A DNA stretch of 64,000 bases, from assembly GCA_963573385.1 (NCBI GenBank), contig CAUYLG010071316.1, positions 62,162-126,161 on the forward strand, given 5' to 3'. Below are positions 36,485-49,199 of this stretch, in pieces. This stretch comes from Cacajao melanocephalus (taxonomy: Eukaryota > Chordata > Mammalia > Primates > Pitheciidae). The notes under the pieces are model-generated. The model saw only the letters and a list, made by a program, of their open reading frames with translations. It was not told the DNA's origin and ran no database searches. The position numbers and the translations under genes are program-made. Positions within the stretch are counted from its first letter, which is position 1, and every line of letters begins with the position of its first letter.

Positions 36485-37179
36485 CTATTCTATGTAATTT
36501 ATAGATTGTTTTTAATGCAATTATATATTTTCTTCTATTTTTGTTTTCACTTTCTATTAATCTTTACCTGTTAAATGGTTTGCCTTGATTTTCCAGCCTT
36601 TCTTCTTTTACAGAAACATTCAAATATATAAAATTTCCCTTTAAGTAACACTTTTCTTCATTCCACAGTTTTCATTTATCCTAATTTCTTCAGAAATGTT
36701 AGTTTACTAATACTCTGTCTTTGGGTCTAATCTATCCTTCACTTCCTCCTACAATTTTGTTATTTTTTTAAATTTCTTAAGGTTGTTTTCAGTTATTTTC
36801 CAGTTCTTCCTAATTTTTGGTAATCTTTTGTTTCTTGCTTGTTATTTTATTCTATCTTTTGTTACTGTAAATATTTCATATGTAAATGATTTATTTACTC
36901 ACTTTTAATATCTACAGTCCTTGGGAATCTAAATCTATTTTTCCTAATGACTCACGTATAGTAACTGGATTTCTTATGTTTTGGGGGATATTTGACTATT
37001 AATTCATATTTAATTAAATTAATTCTTAGAAATCTGTGGAACAAAATTGGTGTCATTTACCTCATGAAAAAATAAAGGTACTTGCTTCTGTGTGGTTCCA
37101 GATTATTGATTGACCTGACATTGTATTGGCCAGTTAGTCTGGGTAAATATTGGTGTCCTAGAGAAACCAACTATATTCA
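36485..37179. other. T-rich unassigned, possibly an old minus-strand L1
   Basis: Strong T/C bias on the plus strand ('ccttgattttccagcctttc', 'gttttcagttattttccagt') of the kind seen in reverse-oriented old L1 3' UTR, but I cannot align it to a family. Confidence 0.3.
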
Positions 37180-37601
37180 TCTGCCCAGCCTTCCTTAAAC
37201 AATTAGACTGGGCAGCTTAAATAGCAAAAATCCATTTTCTCACAGTTCTGGAGACTGTGGAGTGTGAGGTCAAGGTCTGGCAGGGCCAGTTTTTGGTGAA
37301 GCCTGTCTTCTTAGCTTGTAGACAGCCACCTTCTTTTTGTATCCTGACAAGGTAGGGTGAAGTATAGAAAGAGAGATAGGAACAGAGATGCAAAGAGCAG
37401 TAGTGCCCCTGGGACCCTCGCGCCCTCTCGTCTTTTCTTATAAGGGATTTAATCCTACTGGATTAAGGTTCCACTCTTATGACCTCATTTAACCTTAGTT
37501 ACTTCCTAAAGGTCCTGTCTCCAAATACAGTCACACTGAGAGTTGGTGCTTCAATGTATGAATTTGGGGAGTGGGTGGGACACACAATTCAATCCATAGC
37601 A
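37180..37601 (-). mobile_element. MLT1-family MaLR LTR
   Basis: Minus-oriented MLT1 LTR with 'gactgggcagcttaaatagc', 'tttctcacagttctggagac' and the terminal 'acaattcaatccatagca'. It is preceded by a degraded start near 37150 ('ttggtgtcctagagaaacc'). No internal region. Confidence 0.75.
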
Positions 37602-39527
37602 CCAACAGACCATTGCTGTGGGCTGAAGCTTCATGTTTAAATCTCAGTGCTGAAATTCATCTATGTCTCAAAGACAATCTTGAGTTTAGCATTTACTAAC
37701 TACTTTCCATTCTCTTTGTTTACTTTGTTCTTGTTGTTTGCTTCTTTTCTCCCCTGGGACATTTACTTCACTTCTTTATGAGCCTACATATGCTATCAAG
37801 AGTATGTTTTTGCAGTGTATTCAAGAACTAATTATATTGTGCTGGGAGTGCTTTTCAGAATATTTTGTTGGTAGTACTGCTGAAAGTAGAAGAGTTACAG
37901 CCTGTTGAAAGCTTAGAGGATGCAGATGTAGTCTAACTTAAACGGTTATTGGTTGATGTGGAATGTTATTCACAGTCCAGCCCATTTCCCTCATTTATTC
38001 TATAAGCATTGTAGTGATTTTTAATTCTGTAGTCACTAATCATTCAGAGAATATGATAAAAGTTACCAAAGTCATCTCCACAAATACATGCATATGCATA
38101 TGTGATCAGTATTTTGCATGTAATTTCACAAAGGTTGCAGGCCACTTGAAACCCATCTGTGTACCCTTTATGATTCCAGGTTAAAAGACATTGGATGGGA
38201 CAACTAATAAAGCTTATAAAATTATCTTAAATGATGAACTTAAGGAAGATGTAGGGTCAGTATGTAAAAGGGAATAATAAACTTGTTACCCCCAGATTCT
38301 AATAATGGTTTCTTAATAGGCAAAGTAGAGTTCAGCAACAATTTGGATTCTTTACATATTAAATCATATAGGTTGGATTTGCTTTACTATATATAATAAT
38401 AAATTCAGGAAAGAACCATTTTATCCCCCCTGTGTTAGGCAAATAAGCATCAAAATCATTCATGTGCCAAGCCAGATTTTAATACCAAGATTCAAAGCTG
38501 TAGTATTGGCATTTAAGGGACTGATTTGAGGGGTAAATCAAGGAGAAAAAAAAATCTAAGATAGTTTGCTTGATATCCTAAAGGGTAGCCTTCCATTCAG
38601 CCAAAACCATGGTGCTACTAGCAGGAGGCAGATAAGTATTTCTTCGTTAAGGGCTTTAACAATGGAGGCAGCAGGAAACAGCTCGATGTATAACAGAACA
38701 GGTTGTAGAAACCACTAAGACAGCACTGGTTGTGTGTGGCCAAGAGGCTCTACTATCAAAGTCAGGGAAGGAAAAGTAGAGTGGATGCCGGAAGTGCTGT
38801 GAGAACCTCCTGAAGGGATCCTTAGGAAAACAGTACCTTAATTGGCTCAGTTCTGGGAACTATGACCATAAACAAGTATGTTCCCATTTGTAGGTTTTTG
38901 AATCAGGTATGTGTTGTAAGGAACCTATAACTATGAGATTATAGCTTATGAGTAATGTATTGCTTATGTAAATAAGCATAGTACATTCAAGATTATCTCT
39001 TGAATTTACTTGTATTCCAATATGTCTTTTTAAATGGGCAAATATTTCAAAACATAACCTAAAAGAAGACGCTGTTAGGTGCATGGGCCTCTGGAGTTGG
39101 AATGCCAACACTCAACTCCTGGCTCCCCTACTTCATAGCTGCTTGGCTTGGCAAGATGATTAACAAAACTGAAGCAATAGCTATGAGTAGCACATGTATT
39201 TTTTGTAATACAAGCAGCTTTATTTTATTCTAATTATCAGTCAATGACTGAATAACATTACCAGGTCAGTGATACTAATTATAAGAAAAATACAATTGTA
39301 AATCTAAGCATGATGAATTTTGAGGAATATTCATGTAACACCCAGAATTAAGTTACCTTGCAGTGAATTTTCAAGCAAATGGACTCCATTACATTCTCTT
39401 AATATTATAGGTAACAAAAAGACTCTGTCAGGGTTAGGCACTGTCAATGTGTATATACCTATGTTAGATGCTTAGATGCTAATTGTACTGAAATCCCCTT
39501 ACAAAAATTATAACAATTAGAAAATTA
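37602..39527. other. Unassigned intergenic DNA
   Basis: No gene recognised. 38470-38860 has a mildly higher GC content and ERV-internal-like wording ('ccattcagccaaaaccatgg', 'aagaggctctactatcaaag') that I could not place with confidence. Confidence 0.4.
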
Positions 39528-40235
39528 TGGCAGTGAAAAAGATATGACAGACTCCATCTTGCCTTAACCTCCAAACTGCCCTTGTTCATTCCCAGGCATA
39601 AGCTGAGCTAACTATAGGAAGAATTTAGTTTATACTTTAACTCTGAAACTGGAAAGATGGTAGCTCTTTCCAGACACAAAGGGACCAGACAGCCTTTGTA
39701 AAACTAACAGATTAGCCTGGAACTAGACGGTCTTTATAAAACTAAAAATTAGCTGCAAAATTAGAAATTATGGTACAGGAGTCATGCAGCCAGAGGCCAC
39801 AAGATTCTTAACCTCCTCAATTGCTCCTATGGATAACATCACTATTATAAAACCTAATATTGGTGTTTGAGATATTTTTCGGACCTTGCATTCTGATGCA
39901 CCAGCTGGTGCTAACCAGGCTGATAATCTGGCTCTACTAGTTCTAGGATCTCACCCAGGAACAGGTAACAGCAAGAACTCACTTTGACTCCCTATGATTT
40001 AATATCCAGGCCAACCAATCAGCACTCTTAACTCCTTAGCCCCCTACCTGCCAAATGATTCCTTAAAAATTCCAATCACCAAATTTTGGGGAGCCTGATT
40101 TAGGTAATAATAAAACTCTAGTCTCCCATTTAGCCAGCTCTGTGTGTATTAATCTCTTTCTCCATTGCAATCATCTGTCTTGATAAATTGACTCTATGTG
40201 GGCAGCAGGCAAGAAAAACTCATTGGATCATGAGA
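39528..40235 (+). mobile_element. ERV1-type solitary LTR
   Basis: About 700 bp starting 'tggcagtgaaaaagatatga' with the 'cagactccatcttgcc' leader shared by several ERV1 LTR families. It has a polyadenylation signal AATAAA at about 40108 and the U5-like 'aatctctttctccattgcaa' and 'cttgataaattgactctatg' blocks. The 3' boundary is approximate. No flanking gag or pol is present. Family not assigned. Confidence 0.6.
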
Positions 40236-41206
40236 GTAGTACTGTACTGTACATACATAGTTGTATAAAAATACTTTTTGTGTTGTCTTTAATCAATAGC
40301 AAATTATCTCAAATCATAGAGCAACTGCAAGACTTACAGAGGAGTGACACTTCATAGAAAACAAACAAAATCTCTACATTAATACTTTAAGACAATTGAA
40401 ATATTCTTTTATTAAATGGAACTAAGAAGGGATAGCATTATAAGGATTTCAGGAGCATGGAGTGGGATGTTATGGAAAGATAATAGTGAGGAAATCTACT
40501 CTTACATTTGAGTGATCCAAGTTATTTTTAAAGAAAGTTTGGCGACTCATCTGCCTTATGAAAATAGGAGAGCAAGAAACATTCTCTGCACAGTGTGAAG
40601 TTTCTCTGTCTTTCATATTTCTAATTCCAGGCAGCATGCTGTCTGCTCCAAAGAACGGGAAAATAAATGCCAAGCTTTAATCAGAGTGGTGTGGGCTGTG
40701 TGGGGACTTTCAGATCATTCGCCCATTGCTAACAATGTCATGCAGATTCCCATCAGAATATCAATGCCTAGACCTTTGCCCTTGCTGCAAAGGGAAGGTT
40801 GCAAAACACTAAAGAGCAGCAGTGCTGTATTACCTTAACATTCTTTCTCCATGTTCAGGAAAAGAAAAAAGAAGGTAACAATTTCAATCTAATTCAAATT
40901 CTCTAATGAAACTAGGAATTAGAATCTCTGTAGTGTTAAGCTAATCTTTTTCAAGGGTCTGGCTTTTTTTTTTTTTCTTCTCCTTTTTCTTTAACTGTAT
41001 CTTAGTAACACTGATAGCCCAAAGGTATCCAAGGAATTGAAAAAAAAAATGTATTAGTTAGAGAAATAGTTTAAATTCCCTTGAACCTTAAAAAGCTGCC
41101 TTTTAATAAGGATCATTGTTTTTGAAATGCTAAAGTATTCGTTATTTTTAACAACAAAATATTTGATTATTTTACTCTGTCTATTCTTTGGGAAATTGGA
41201 GAGAGA
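40236..41206. other. Unassigned intergenic DNA
   Basis: No gene or repeat recognised; the interval between two ERV1-type LTRs shows no retroviral gag, pol or env sequence, so they are not the ends of one provirus. A 13-T run lies at about 40964-40976. Confidence 0.5.
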
Positions 41207-41759
41207 TGTTTTAGTCAGAGGCCTGTGAACCGGAGCAACTCCATCTTGCATAGGAGCTGGGTAAAATGAGGCTAAAACCTACTGGGATGCATTTGCAGAT
41301 GGTTAAGGCATCCTAAGTCACAGGATGAGATAGAAGGTTGGCACAAGATACAGGTCATAAAGACCTTGCTGATAAAACAGGGTGCAGTGAAGAAGAAAGA
41401 CAAAACCTACCAAAACCAAGATGGCCACAAGAGTGACCTCTCATGGTGCTCACTGCTACACTCTCACCAGCGCCATGACAGTTTACAAATGTCATAGCAA
41501 TGTCAGGAAGTTACCCCATGTGGTCTAAAAAGGGAAGTAGTCTACCCCTTGTTTAGCATATCATCAAGAAATAACCATAAAAATGAGCAACCAGCAGCCC
41601 TCAGGGCTGCTCTGTCTATAAAATAGCCATTCTTTTATTCTTTTACTTTTTTAACAAACTTGCTTTCACTTTACTCTGTGGACTTGCCCTGATTTCTTTC
41701 TTCTGTGAGATCCAAGAACCCTCTCTGGAGGTCTGGATCAGGACCCCTCTCCTGTAACA
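41207..41759 (+). mobile_element. ERV1-type solitary LTR (553 bp)
   Basis: Full LTR with TG...CA ends: starts tgttttagtcagaggcctgt and ends 'ctctcctgtaaca'. It has the primer 'gagcaactccatcttgcata', a TATA-like 'tgtctataaaatagcc' at about 41613-41628, and a U5 with 'cctctctggaggtctggatc'. The position of the expected AATAAA now reads 'ttaacaaacttgctttcac', so the polyadenylation signal is mutated. No internal region and no clear target duplication. Family not assigned. Confidence 0.75.
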
Positions 41760-42439
41760 TTTTCACTGCTTGATATCAAGACTTGAAACCTCTGTTTCTC
41801 CACAGCACAGAACTTTGAATTCTAATATCATGAGTTTTGTGGATGTATTATGTCCCCTATGATGTTATATTTCTTGTCTCCCAACACTATTATTGGAGTC
41901 CTATTTCCACTGAAATAAAATTTATTTATTTTTTTTATTGCCAAAGAAAAATTGCAGCAGGCAAGTAAAACAGGCAAGGGAGACTCTATTCAAGGCTATT
42001 TTGATAGGGGTGAGAAACTGAGTTCAATTCAACTGAAAGAAACAGTTGGGAGGTTTTAAAGGGCTGGCGTGAATTCATGGGAAAGTCCTGGAGGACATTA
42101 GGGTGAAGGCTGGCCATTGTGATTGGGCCATCTGTGTTTGCTGTTTGCTGCTTATTAGAGCTAGGCTCCTACCTTCACACAGAGACTGGGAGACAGAAGC
42201 CACATCTTCCTTGATGATTCCATTTCAGGGAAGGCTCCCAGGTCCTTCAGAAAGACATTCTGGTGTTACAAAATGATTATCAAGCTTTCAAAAAGAATTA
42301 CATCTCAAAGGGATTTCCTCAAAGGGAAGAATTTAGAGTTTCAAATTTTCTAAAATAAATGTCCAACAAGAGGAAGATCAGGTGCCTATAGTCAGAAAGA
42401 AACCTTTTTAAAGTTTAGCCATGGTAAAGAAAATGTTAA
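41760..42439. other. Unassigned, possibly a minus-strand LTR
   Basis: About 41930-42430 has LTR-like reading in reverse ('tgggaggttttaaagggctg', 'aaagacattctggtgttaca', 'acatctcaaagggatttcct'). I cannot define its ends or its family. Confidence 0.35.
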
Positions 42440-42452
42440 AGCCTTTATTAAT

Positions 42453-42762
42453 TTTTATTTTATTTTATTTATTTATTTTTTGAAACAGAGCCTCTCTTTG
42501 TGGCCCAGGCTGGAGTACAGTGGCATGATTTTGGCTCACCACAACCTCTGCCTCCCAGATTCAAGCAATTCTCCTGCCTTGGCCTCCCAAGTAACCAGGA
42601 CTATAGGCATGAACCATCACACCTGGCTAGTTTTGTATTGTTAGTGGGGACAAGGTTTTGTCATGTTGGCCAGGCTGGTCTCAAACTCTTGGCCTCAAGT
42701 CATCTGTCTATCTTGGCTTCCCACAGTGCTAGGACTATAGGTGTGAGCCACCACACCAGACC
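42453..42762 (-). mobile_element. Alu (full-length dimer)
   Basis: Starts after a TTTTA-rich tail, then 'gaaacagagcctctctttg', and ends 'gagccaccacaccagacc'. An imperfect 13-bp duplication (agcctttattaat / aggccttcttaat) flanks it. The 113-codon plus frame at 42500-42841 is antisense Alu. Confidence 0.95.
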
Positions 42763-42775
42763 AGGCCTTCTTAAT

Positions 42776-43649
42776 CACTGTAGCCACTATAAGATAAAAG
42801 AAATTCTGCTTCAGGTAAATATGTCCATTTCTGTGTGCTAAAACTTTAATTAAGATGAAGTAATTTAGGAGATGTTATAGGTTTGAGAGATAACAAAATA
42901 AGCTTCCAAATATTTCTGTCCTTTATAATAAATTCAAATGGAGTATGCTTAAAATATTTATATAACCAAATTAGATAATATATAAAACATGATATATTCT
43001 ATTATTTTAACAACCTATTACAGATTATATTTAAAGTTTGATTTTTTAATGTGGAATAACATAAATACTTCATTTATTTAATTTAGGATTTACCTGTAAT
43101 AATAAATTAGCATATTCACTTTAAAAATTATGTAATTCAATATAAATCATACTTTTTTCAAGACCATTTGTGGTTTGTTTGTTTCTAGTTAGCTACATCT
43201 GGTGTGCAGCAAAGATGGCATTTCTAAACAGTTTACCATGAGTGTCTTATGTAATGAAAACACCATATATAAGTTTACTGTGGCTTTTAAGACTTTTATA
43301 TGTGATTTCTTCTGCTAATCAAACAACCAGAAGCATAGTTTAGAACTTTTGATAAGATGATATGATCTTCTGGTGATTGAATAAAGATTTAAGAAGCTTC
43401 AGGAGTTTAAAATTTCTTACCAGCTCTGTTTCAACACAACATTTTTCAGGCCATTTTTATGCTTAGATTGTATGGTTATTGTTAGATTTATGGATATTAT
43501 TGCATTTGTATTTGGTTTAATTTTTATTATCCTGTTCTATAAAAAATTAGAAAAATTTATGAAAAACATAGCAAACTGAGGTTTCCTTTCCATTTTTTCC
43601 CATTGAGAAGGAGAAAAGAACATGGAACTAGAATATGTCTCTCTTTGGA
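42776..43649. other. Unassigned AT-rich DNA
   Basis: Very AT-rich; no gene or repeat family recognised. Confidence 0.5.
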
Positions 43650-44244
43650 ATGCATGTTTGGAAGGATAGCCCCCCAACAATGTCCACATCTTAATCCCAG
43701 AAACCTGTGAAGATGTTATACTCTAAGACAAATATAGTCTTATATATTGCATATATATATATACATATATGTATATTGCAGCTATAATTACAATTATGGA
43801 CTTTAAGATAGGAATATTATACTGGATAACCAAACAAGCCCAATATCATAAGATAAACCTTTAAAAGCAGAGAACTTTTTCTGGCAGAAAAAGAGATGTC
43901 AGAAAGATCCAAAGAATCCGAGGAATTCAGCTCATCCTTGCTAGAAGGGGCACCAGAAAAGCATGGAGAGGAATGTGGGCAGCCTCTCAGAGCAAAGCAA
44001 GAAGTGGTAAGCTCAGTCCTAGAATGCAAGGAACTGAATTTAGCCAACAATCCAAATGACCTGGTAAGGAGATTCTTCCTCTAAGCCATGAACAATTAAC
44101 TAAGCCCTGATGACACCTTAATTTTAGTACTGTGAGCCCTGAAGCCCAGACTTCTGACCCACAGAAATGAAGGTATCTTTGATGGGTATTGTTTTAAGCA
44201 CAATTTTTTTGTAATTTCTTGTGGCCACAATGGAAAACTAACAT
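43650..44244 (+). mobile_element. MLT1-family LTR containing a TA/CA microsatellite
   Basis: Plus-oriented: 'tgtccacatcttaatcccag', 'aaacctgtgaagatgttata', then a TATA/CATA tract at 43741-43785, then 'acaagcccaatatcataaga', 'gatgacaccttaattttagt' and the terminal 'caatggaaaactaacatgg'. The frames at 43817-44050 and 43896-44084 overlap it and have no recognised domain. Confidence 0.65.
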
Positions 44245-44439
44245 GGTAAGTATATACAACTTATCTCCACGTTGTCTTTTATCTCACTTTATGAATCAAC
44301 TATGTTTTCAAACATATTTCACATGACAAATATATCTTGCAACGTTTTCAGTTTTCTTTCACCTCTATTGGCCTGCAAACTTAATGCAAAAATTTGTCTA
44401 AGGAAAAATGATACTCAAGGTAATTTAACATCAAATATG

Positions 44440-44737
44440 GGCCAGGCACAGTGGCTTAGGTCTGTAATCTCCACACTTTGAGAGGCCGAGGCAGGGTGGT
44501 TGTTTGAGTCCAAAAGTTCAAACCCAGCCTGGACAACATACTAAGACCCTGTCCTCACAAAAAGTTTCTTAAGAATTAGCTAGGTGTAGTGGGGCATGTC
44601 TGTAGTCCCAGCTATTTGGGAGGTTGAGGCAAGAGGATAGCTTGTATCTAGGAGTTCAAGGCTACAATGAGTTCTGATTGCACCACCACGTTCTAGCCTG
44701 GACAACAGAGTGAGACTCTGTCTCTAAATACATAAAT
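44440..44737 (+). mobile_element. Old Alu (AluJ-like), full length
   Basis: Begins ggccaggcacagtggcttag and has both arms, a degraded linker ('aaaaagtttcttaagaatta') and a tail turned into 'aaatacataaat'. Divergence is higher than in the other Alus here, in keeping with an AluJ. 'atcaaat' occurs on both flanks. Confidence 0.9.
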
Positions 44738-45117
44738 ATCAAATTAATTCAAATAGTATGCTGCGCTTACTTTTAACAACTTCTTTTCTTTGGATTCTCA
44801 GGTGATAGTAATTTTGTTCTTTTATATTATGCTGAAACTTAAAGCTTCAAATAAGAAAATAAAATATTGATTTTTTTGTATTCCTTTTAGACTCAAAGAT
44901 TCGCCTTTATTCTTTGATTAGCTTTTTATGAGATTAATACCTCTGAAAAGCTACATCCAGAAGATATGAGTGTTATAAATACATTGATATTTGTCCTGGC
45001 AGTCTGCATTCCCCTCACCAACTCTGCCAAAACTGATGACAAGAAAGAGCAACTGAAACATGCTGTTATGCTTAATATACAAATAATGAATCAGGAATAG
45101 AGTATTTTAAGTACCTT
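44738..45117. other. Unassigned AT-rich DNA
   Basis: No feature recognised. Confidence 0.5.
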
Positions 45118-45497
45118 ATGCTATCATTTAAGTCAAAGTATCACACACTGGGTGGTTTAAACAACAAAATTTTATTTTCTCAGATTTTTGGAGTTTAGGA
45201 GGCCACGATGAAGTATATAAGCTGACTTGGCTTCTTTTGAGACCTCCCTCCTAGGCCTGCCAATGACCATCATCTCCCTATGTCTTCACACAGTCTTTCT
45301 TTTATGTGTTTCTGTGTTCTAATTTTCTTTCTTATAAGGACACTAGTCATATTGGATTAGGGTCTACCTTAAATGACTTCATTTAAATTTAATCACCACT
45401 CCTATGAGCTTATTTCCAATTATAATCACATTTAGATACTGGAGAGTAGGATCTCAATGTATGAATAGTTGGAGGGCACAGTTAAGCATATAGTAGG
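45118..45497 (-). mobile_element. MLT1-family MaLR LTR
   Basis: Minus-oriented MLT1: 'cacacactgggtggtttaaa', 'caacaaaattttattttctc', 'taaggacactagtcatattg' and 'tcaatgtatgaatagttgga' in family order. No internal region attached. Confidence 0.75.
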
Positions 45498-45559
45498 ACA
45501 TAATGGCAAGTTACTTTTCTATACTTCACTCAAACTACTAAAATTACAGCAGACACCAA

Positions 45560-46735
45560 AAGTTCTGTATATATAACATCTAGAACAATGACTAAAACTG
45601 CTATGCAAAGAGATATACTCAAATACACCACATGCAAATCAAAATGAAATACTAAAAACTGTTCAGTTAAGCAACAGGATAGCAAGAAAAATAAAACAAA
45701 GTAGTAAAAGCAGAGAAACGAAACAAAATGGTAGAGTTAAACTATAACACGTTAATAGTTAAACTACATATAAGAATACTAAATACACCAACTGAAAATG
45801 GAGCTTGATATAGTAGACTAAAAACCATTACCCAACTCTAAGCTGTCTATAAGAATTGCATTTAAAATATCATAATAAAGGCAAGTTAAAATTAATAGGG
45901 TGGAAAAGGATATTTAACACAAACATTAAACAAAGAAAAGCAGGAATGGCTCTATTAGTATTAGATAAAGTAGACTTTAGAAAGAAAGATCACTAGAGAC
46001 AGAAAGAGACAATATATAATGGTAAAGGGCCATACATCAAGAAAATATAAAAGTCATAAATATGTTTGCATTTATGGATTTATAAACAACAGACTTACAA
46101 AATATGTGAAGCAAAAACTGATCAAAATGAGAAATAACAGACAAATTCCACAGTTACAGTAAAGTCTTCAAGACTCATCTTTCACAAAATTGAAGAGAAA
46201 ATCTAGCAGGATAATAAACTCAACAACATTGTCAACTATTAGATCTCTCAACATTTATTAAAAAAATGTACTCAACAATGGCAGAACATATATGCTTTCT
46301 TTATATGTCCACAAAACATATAACAAGATATGCCATATTTTGAGCCACAAAACAAGCCTCAACAAATTTTAAAAACCAAAACCAGGCACAGCATTTTCTT
46401 TACCAAAATAGAATAAAAGTAGATCTTAATAGAGAACAATGACAAGAAAATCTTCACATTATTGCAAACTAAACAACACACTTGTAAATAACCTTTGGAT
46501 CAAATAGAAAGTCCTAAGGAAAATTTAGAAAATACAGAATGAAAATGAAAATACAGCATGCCAAAATTTGCGTAACACAGTTAAGGCTATCAGAGGAAAA
46601 TTTATAACAATAAATGCGTACATTAGTCACAACTCTAGAATAATCTAAGCTACAATGTTAAGATCATGCAAAGAGAAGAACAAAATAAATTCAAAACAAG
46701 CAAAAGAAAGAAAATAATTACGATACAAACAATTT
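45560..46735 (+). mobile_element. Old L1 (L1M) ORF2 segment
   Basis: Plus-oriented ORF2 endonuclease-to-RT sequence, heavily decayed: 'gaaaagcaggaatggctcta', 'agtattagataaagtagact', 'cacaaaacaagcctcaacaa', 'attgcaaactaaacaacaca' and 'gaggaaaatttataacaata'. It is older than the L1 that follows, from which it is separated at about 46736. Confidence 0.7.
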
Positions 46736-47258
46736 TATTCAACAGCTACAAAATATAGCCTTCTCATCAGCAAGTGAAATGTTCTCCAGGAAAGAGCATA
46801 TGTTAGGCCAGAAAACAAGTCTCTCAAATTTAAAAACTGAAATCATATTAAGTATCTTCTCAGACCACAGTAAAATAAAATTAGAAATCAATAATAGAAA
46901 CTTTGGAAATGGTACAAATACACAGAAATTAAACAACATCTCCTGAATGACCATTGGGTCAATGAAGAAACTAAGAAGAAAATCAAAAAATTCCTCAAAA
47001 AAATTAAAATAAAAACACAACATACCAAAACTTATAGGATACAGCAAATGCTATACTAAGAGGAAAAATCAGAGGAATGAATGCCTATATAAAAAAAAAA
47101 GTAGAGAGATTTCAAATAAATAATCTAATGATGTACCTAAGGAAACTAGAAAAGCAAGAACGAACCAAACCAAAAATCAGCAGGAGAAAAGAAATAATAA
47201 AGATCAGAAGAAAATTAAACAAAATAGAGGCTGAAAAAATAATGCAAAAGATAAATAA

Positions 47259-47731
47259 GGCCAGGCTCAGTGGCTCATGCCTATAAGCCAAACACTTTGG
47301 GAGGCCAAGGAGGGCAGATTGCTTGAGGTCAGGAGTTCGAGACCAGCCTGGCCAACATGGTGAAACCCCAATTTCTACTAAAAACACAAAAATTAGCTGG
47401 GCATGGTAGCAGGTGCTTCATTCCAGCTACTCAGGAGGTTGAGGCACAAGAATCATTTGAACCCAGGAGGCAGAGGTTGCATTGAGCCAAGATCATGCCA
47501 CTGCACTCCAGCCTGGAGGACACAGTAAGACTCCATCTCACAAAAAATAAAAAATAATAAAGAAAATTAGCTGGGAACAGTGGTGCACTCCTCTGGTCTC
47601 AGCTACTTGGGATGCTGAGGATAGAGAATTGCTTGAACCCAGGAAGTTGAGGCTGCAGTGAACTGAGAGTGTGCCACTGTATTCCAGACTGGGCAATAGA
47701 GTGAGATCCTATCTTTATTAAAAAAATAAAA
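47259..47731 (+). mobile_element. Alu with three arms (dimer plus extra right arm)
   Basis: 47259-47567 is a normal Alu dimer ending in an A-rich 'caaaaaataaaaaataataa' tail. It continues directly with a third monomer, 47568-47731, that begins 'ttagctgggaacagtggtgc' as right arms do, and ends 'gagtgagatcctatctttat' followed by a second A-rich tail. L1 ORF2 sequence flanks the whole unit on both sides in register, so the composite behaves as one insertion. Confidence 0.85.
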
Positions 47732-47943
47732 TCAACAAGACAAAAAGTTGGTTGTTTGAAAAGATAAACAAAAGCAAAAAAAAAAAAAAAACAAAAAACA
47801 TTAGTCTAAGAAAAACGGAGAGAAGAGCCAAATAAATAAAATCCAATACAAAAAGTGAGACATGAAAACTGATACCATAGAAATATAAAGGATCACTAGA
47901 GACTCTGATGAACAACTATTCACTGCTAAATTTGAAAGCCTAA

Positions 47944-48201
47944 ATGGGTAAGTTTCTGGACACATACAACCTACTAAGCTTGAACCAGGAAGAAATAGAA
48001 AACTTGAACAGAACAACAACACCTAACAAGATTGAGTCAATAATGAAAAGTCTCCTAACAAATAAGAACAAAAGAAAACCCTGTGAACCAGATGGCCTTA
48101 CTGCTGCATTCTCCAAAACTTATAAAGAGCTGGCACCGTTTCTTCCTACACTATTCAAAAATATTGAAGAGGAGGGTATTCTCTCTAACTCATTACCCTG
48201 A
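47944..48201 (+). pseudogene. L1 ORF2 remnant frame
   Basis: An 85-codon frame (contains NLNRTTTPNKIESIMKSLL and KPCEPDGLTAAF) that reads as the segment of L1 ORF2 leading into the reverse-transcriptase domain. It terminates within the domain. Frames at 47077-47286 and on the minus strand at 46739-47047 also derive from this L1 and are not genes. Confidence 0.75.
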
Positions 48202-49199
48202 TACCAAAACCAGATAGGACAAAAAAAAAAAAAAAGCCAATATCTCTGAAGAACATATATGTAACAATCATCAACAAAATATTAGCAAACCAAATCTAAC
48301 ATTACAAGAAAAAGATTATACACCATGATCAAGGGATTCATCCTTAGGGATACAAGGATGGTCCAACACACACAAATCAATAAATGTGATCATCACATCA
48401 ACAGAGTGAAGAACAAAAACTATATGATCATCTCACTAGATAGAGAGAAAGCATTTAATACAACTTAACATCCCTTCGTGATGAAAAAAAACAAACCTCT
48501 CAACAAAGTACACATAAAAGGAAACTATCTCAACAAAATAAAGGTTGTATATGACAAACCCAAAGCTAACATCATACTAAACACAGGAAAGCTAAAAGCA
48601 TTTTCCTTAAGAACTAGAAAAACACAAGGATGTCCACTTTAACCACTCTTATTCAATGTAGTACTGGAAGTCCTAGCTGAGCTATCAGGCAAGAGAAAGA
48701 AACAAAAGGCATCCAAAATGGAAAGAAACAATTCAAATTATCTCTATGTGCAGATGACATGATCTTATATGTAGACAAATCTAGACTACAACCAAAAAAG
48801 CTCTTAGAACTGATAAAGTGACAAGACACAAAATTAACACATAAAAATGAGCAGTTCTTCTATCTACCAATAACAAACAACTGAAAAAAGGAGGAAGAAT
48901 CCCATTATATTAGCTACAAAACAAATCTAATAAAATTAGCCAAAAATATAAAAAATCTCTACAGTGAAAATTACAAAACACTGATGAAAGGAATTGAAGG
49001 GGACATGCAAAAATGGAAAGCAGTCCCATTTAACTGACTGGAAGAATTAATATTATTAAAATGACTAGCTATACCACCTAAAACATCCTAGAGACTCAAT
49101 GCAATCCGTATCAAAATACCAATGACACTCTTCACGGATCAAAAAATAAAAAATCCTAGAATTTATATGGAACCACAAAAGACCCCCAAATCACCATGA

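Larger units (their letters stand above)
46736..49198 (+). mobile_element. Younger L1 ORF2 segment with neither L1 end
   Basis: Plus-oriented ORF2 from 'ttctcatcagcaagtgaaat' through 'aaagttggttgtttgaaaag', 'tcaagggattcatccttagg', 'gcagatgacatgatcttata' to 'aatttatatggaaccacaaa'. It starts within ORF2 and stops at about 49198 before the end of ORF2, without 3' UTR or A-tail. The right boundary coincides with the left arm of the large inverted repeat. An Alu composite interrupts it at 47259-47731. Confidence 0.8.

Noticed and set aside
39528..41759. Two ERV1-type LTRs 1 kb apart, considered as the ends of one provirus
   Set aside because: They belong to different LTR families by sequence, and no gag, pol or env lies between them.
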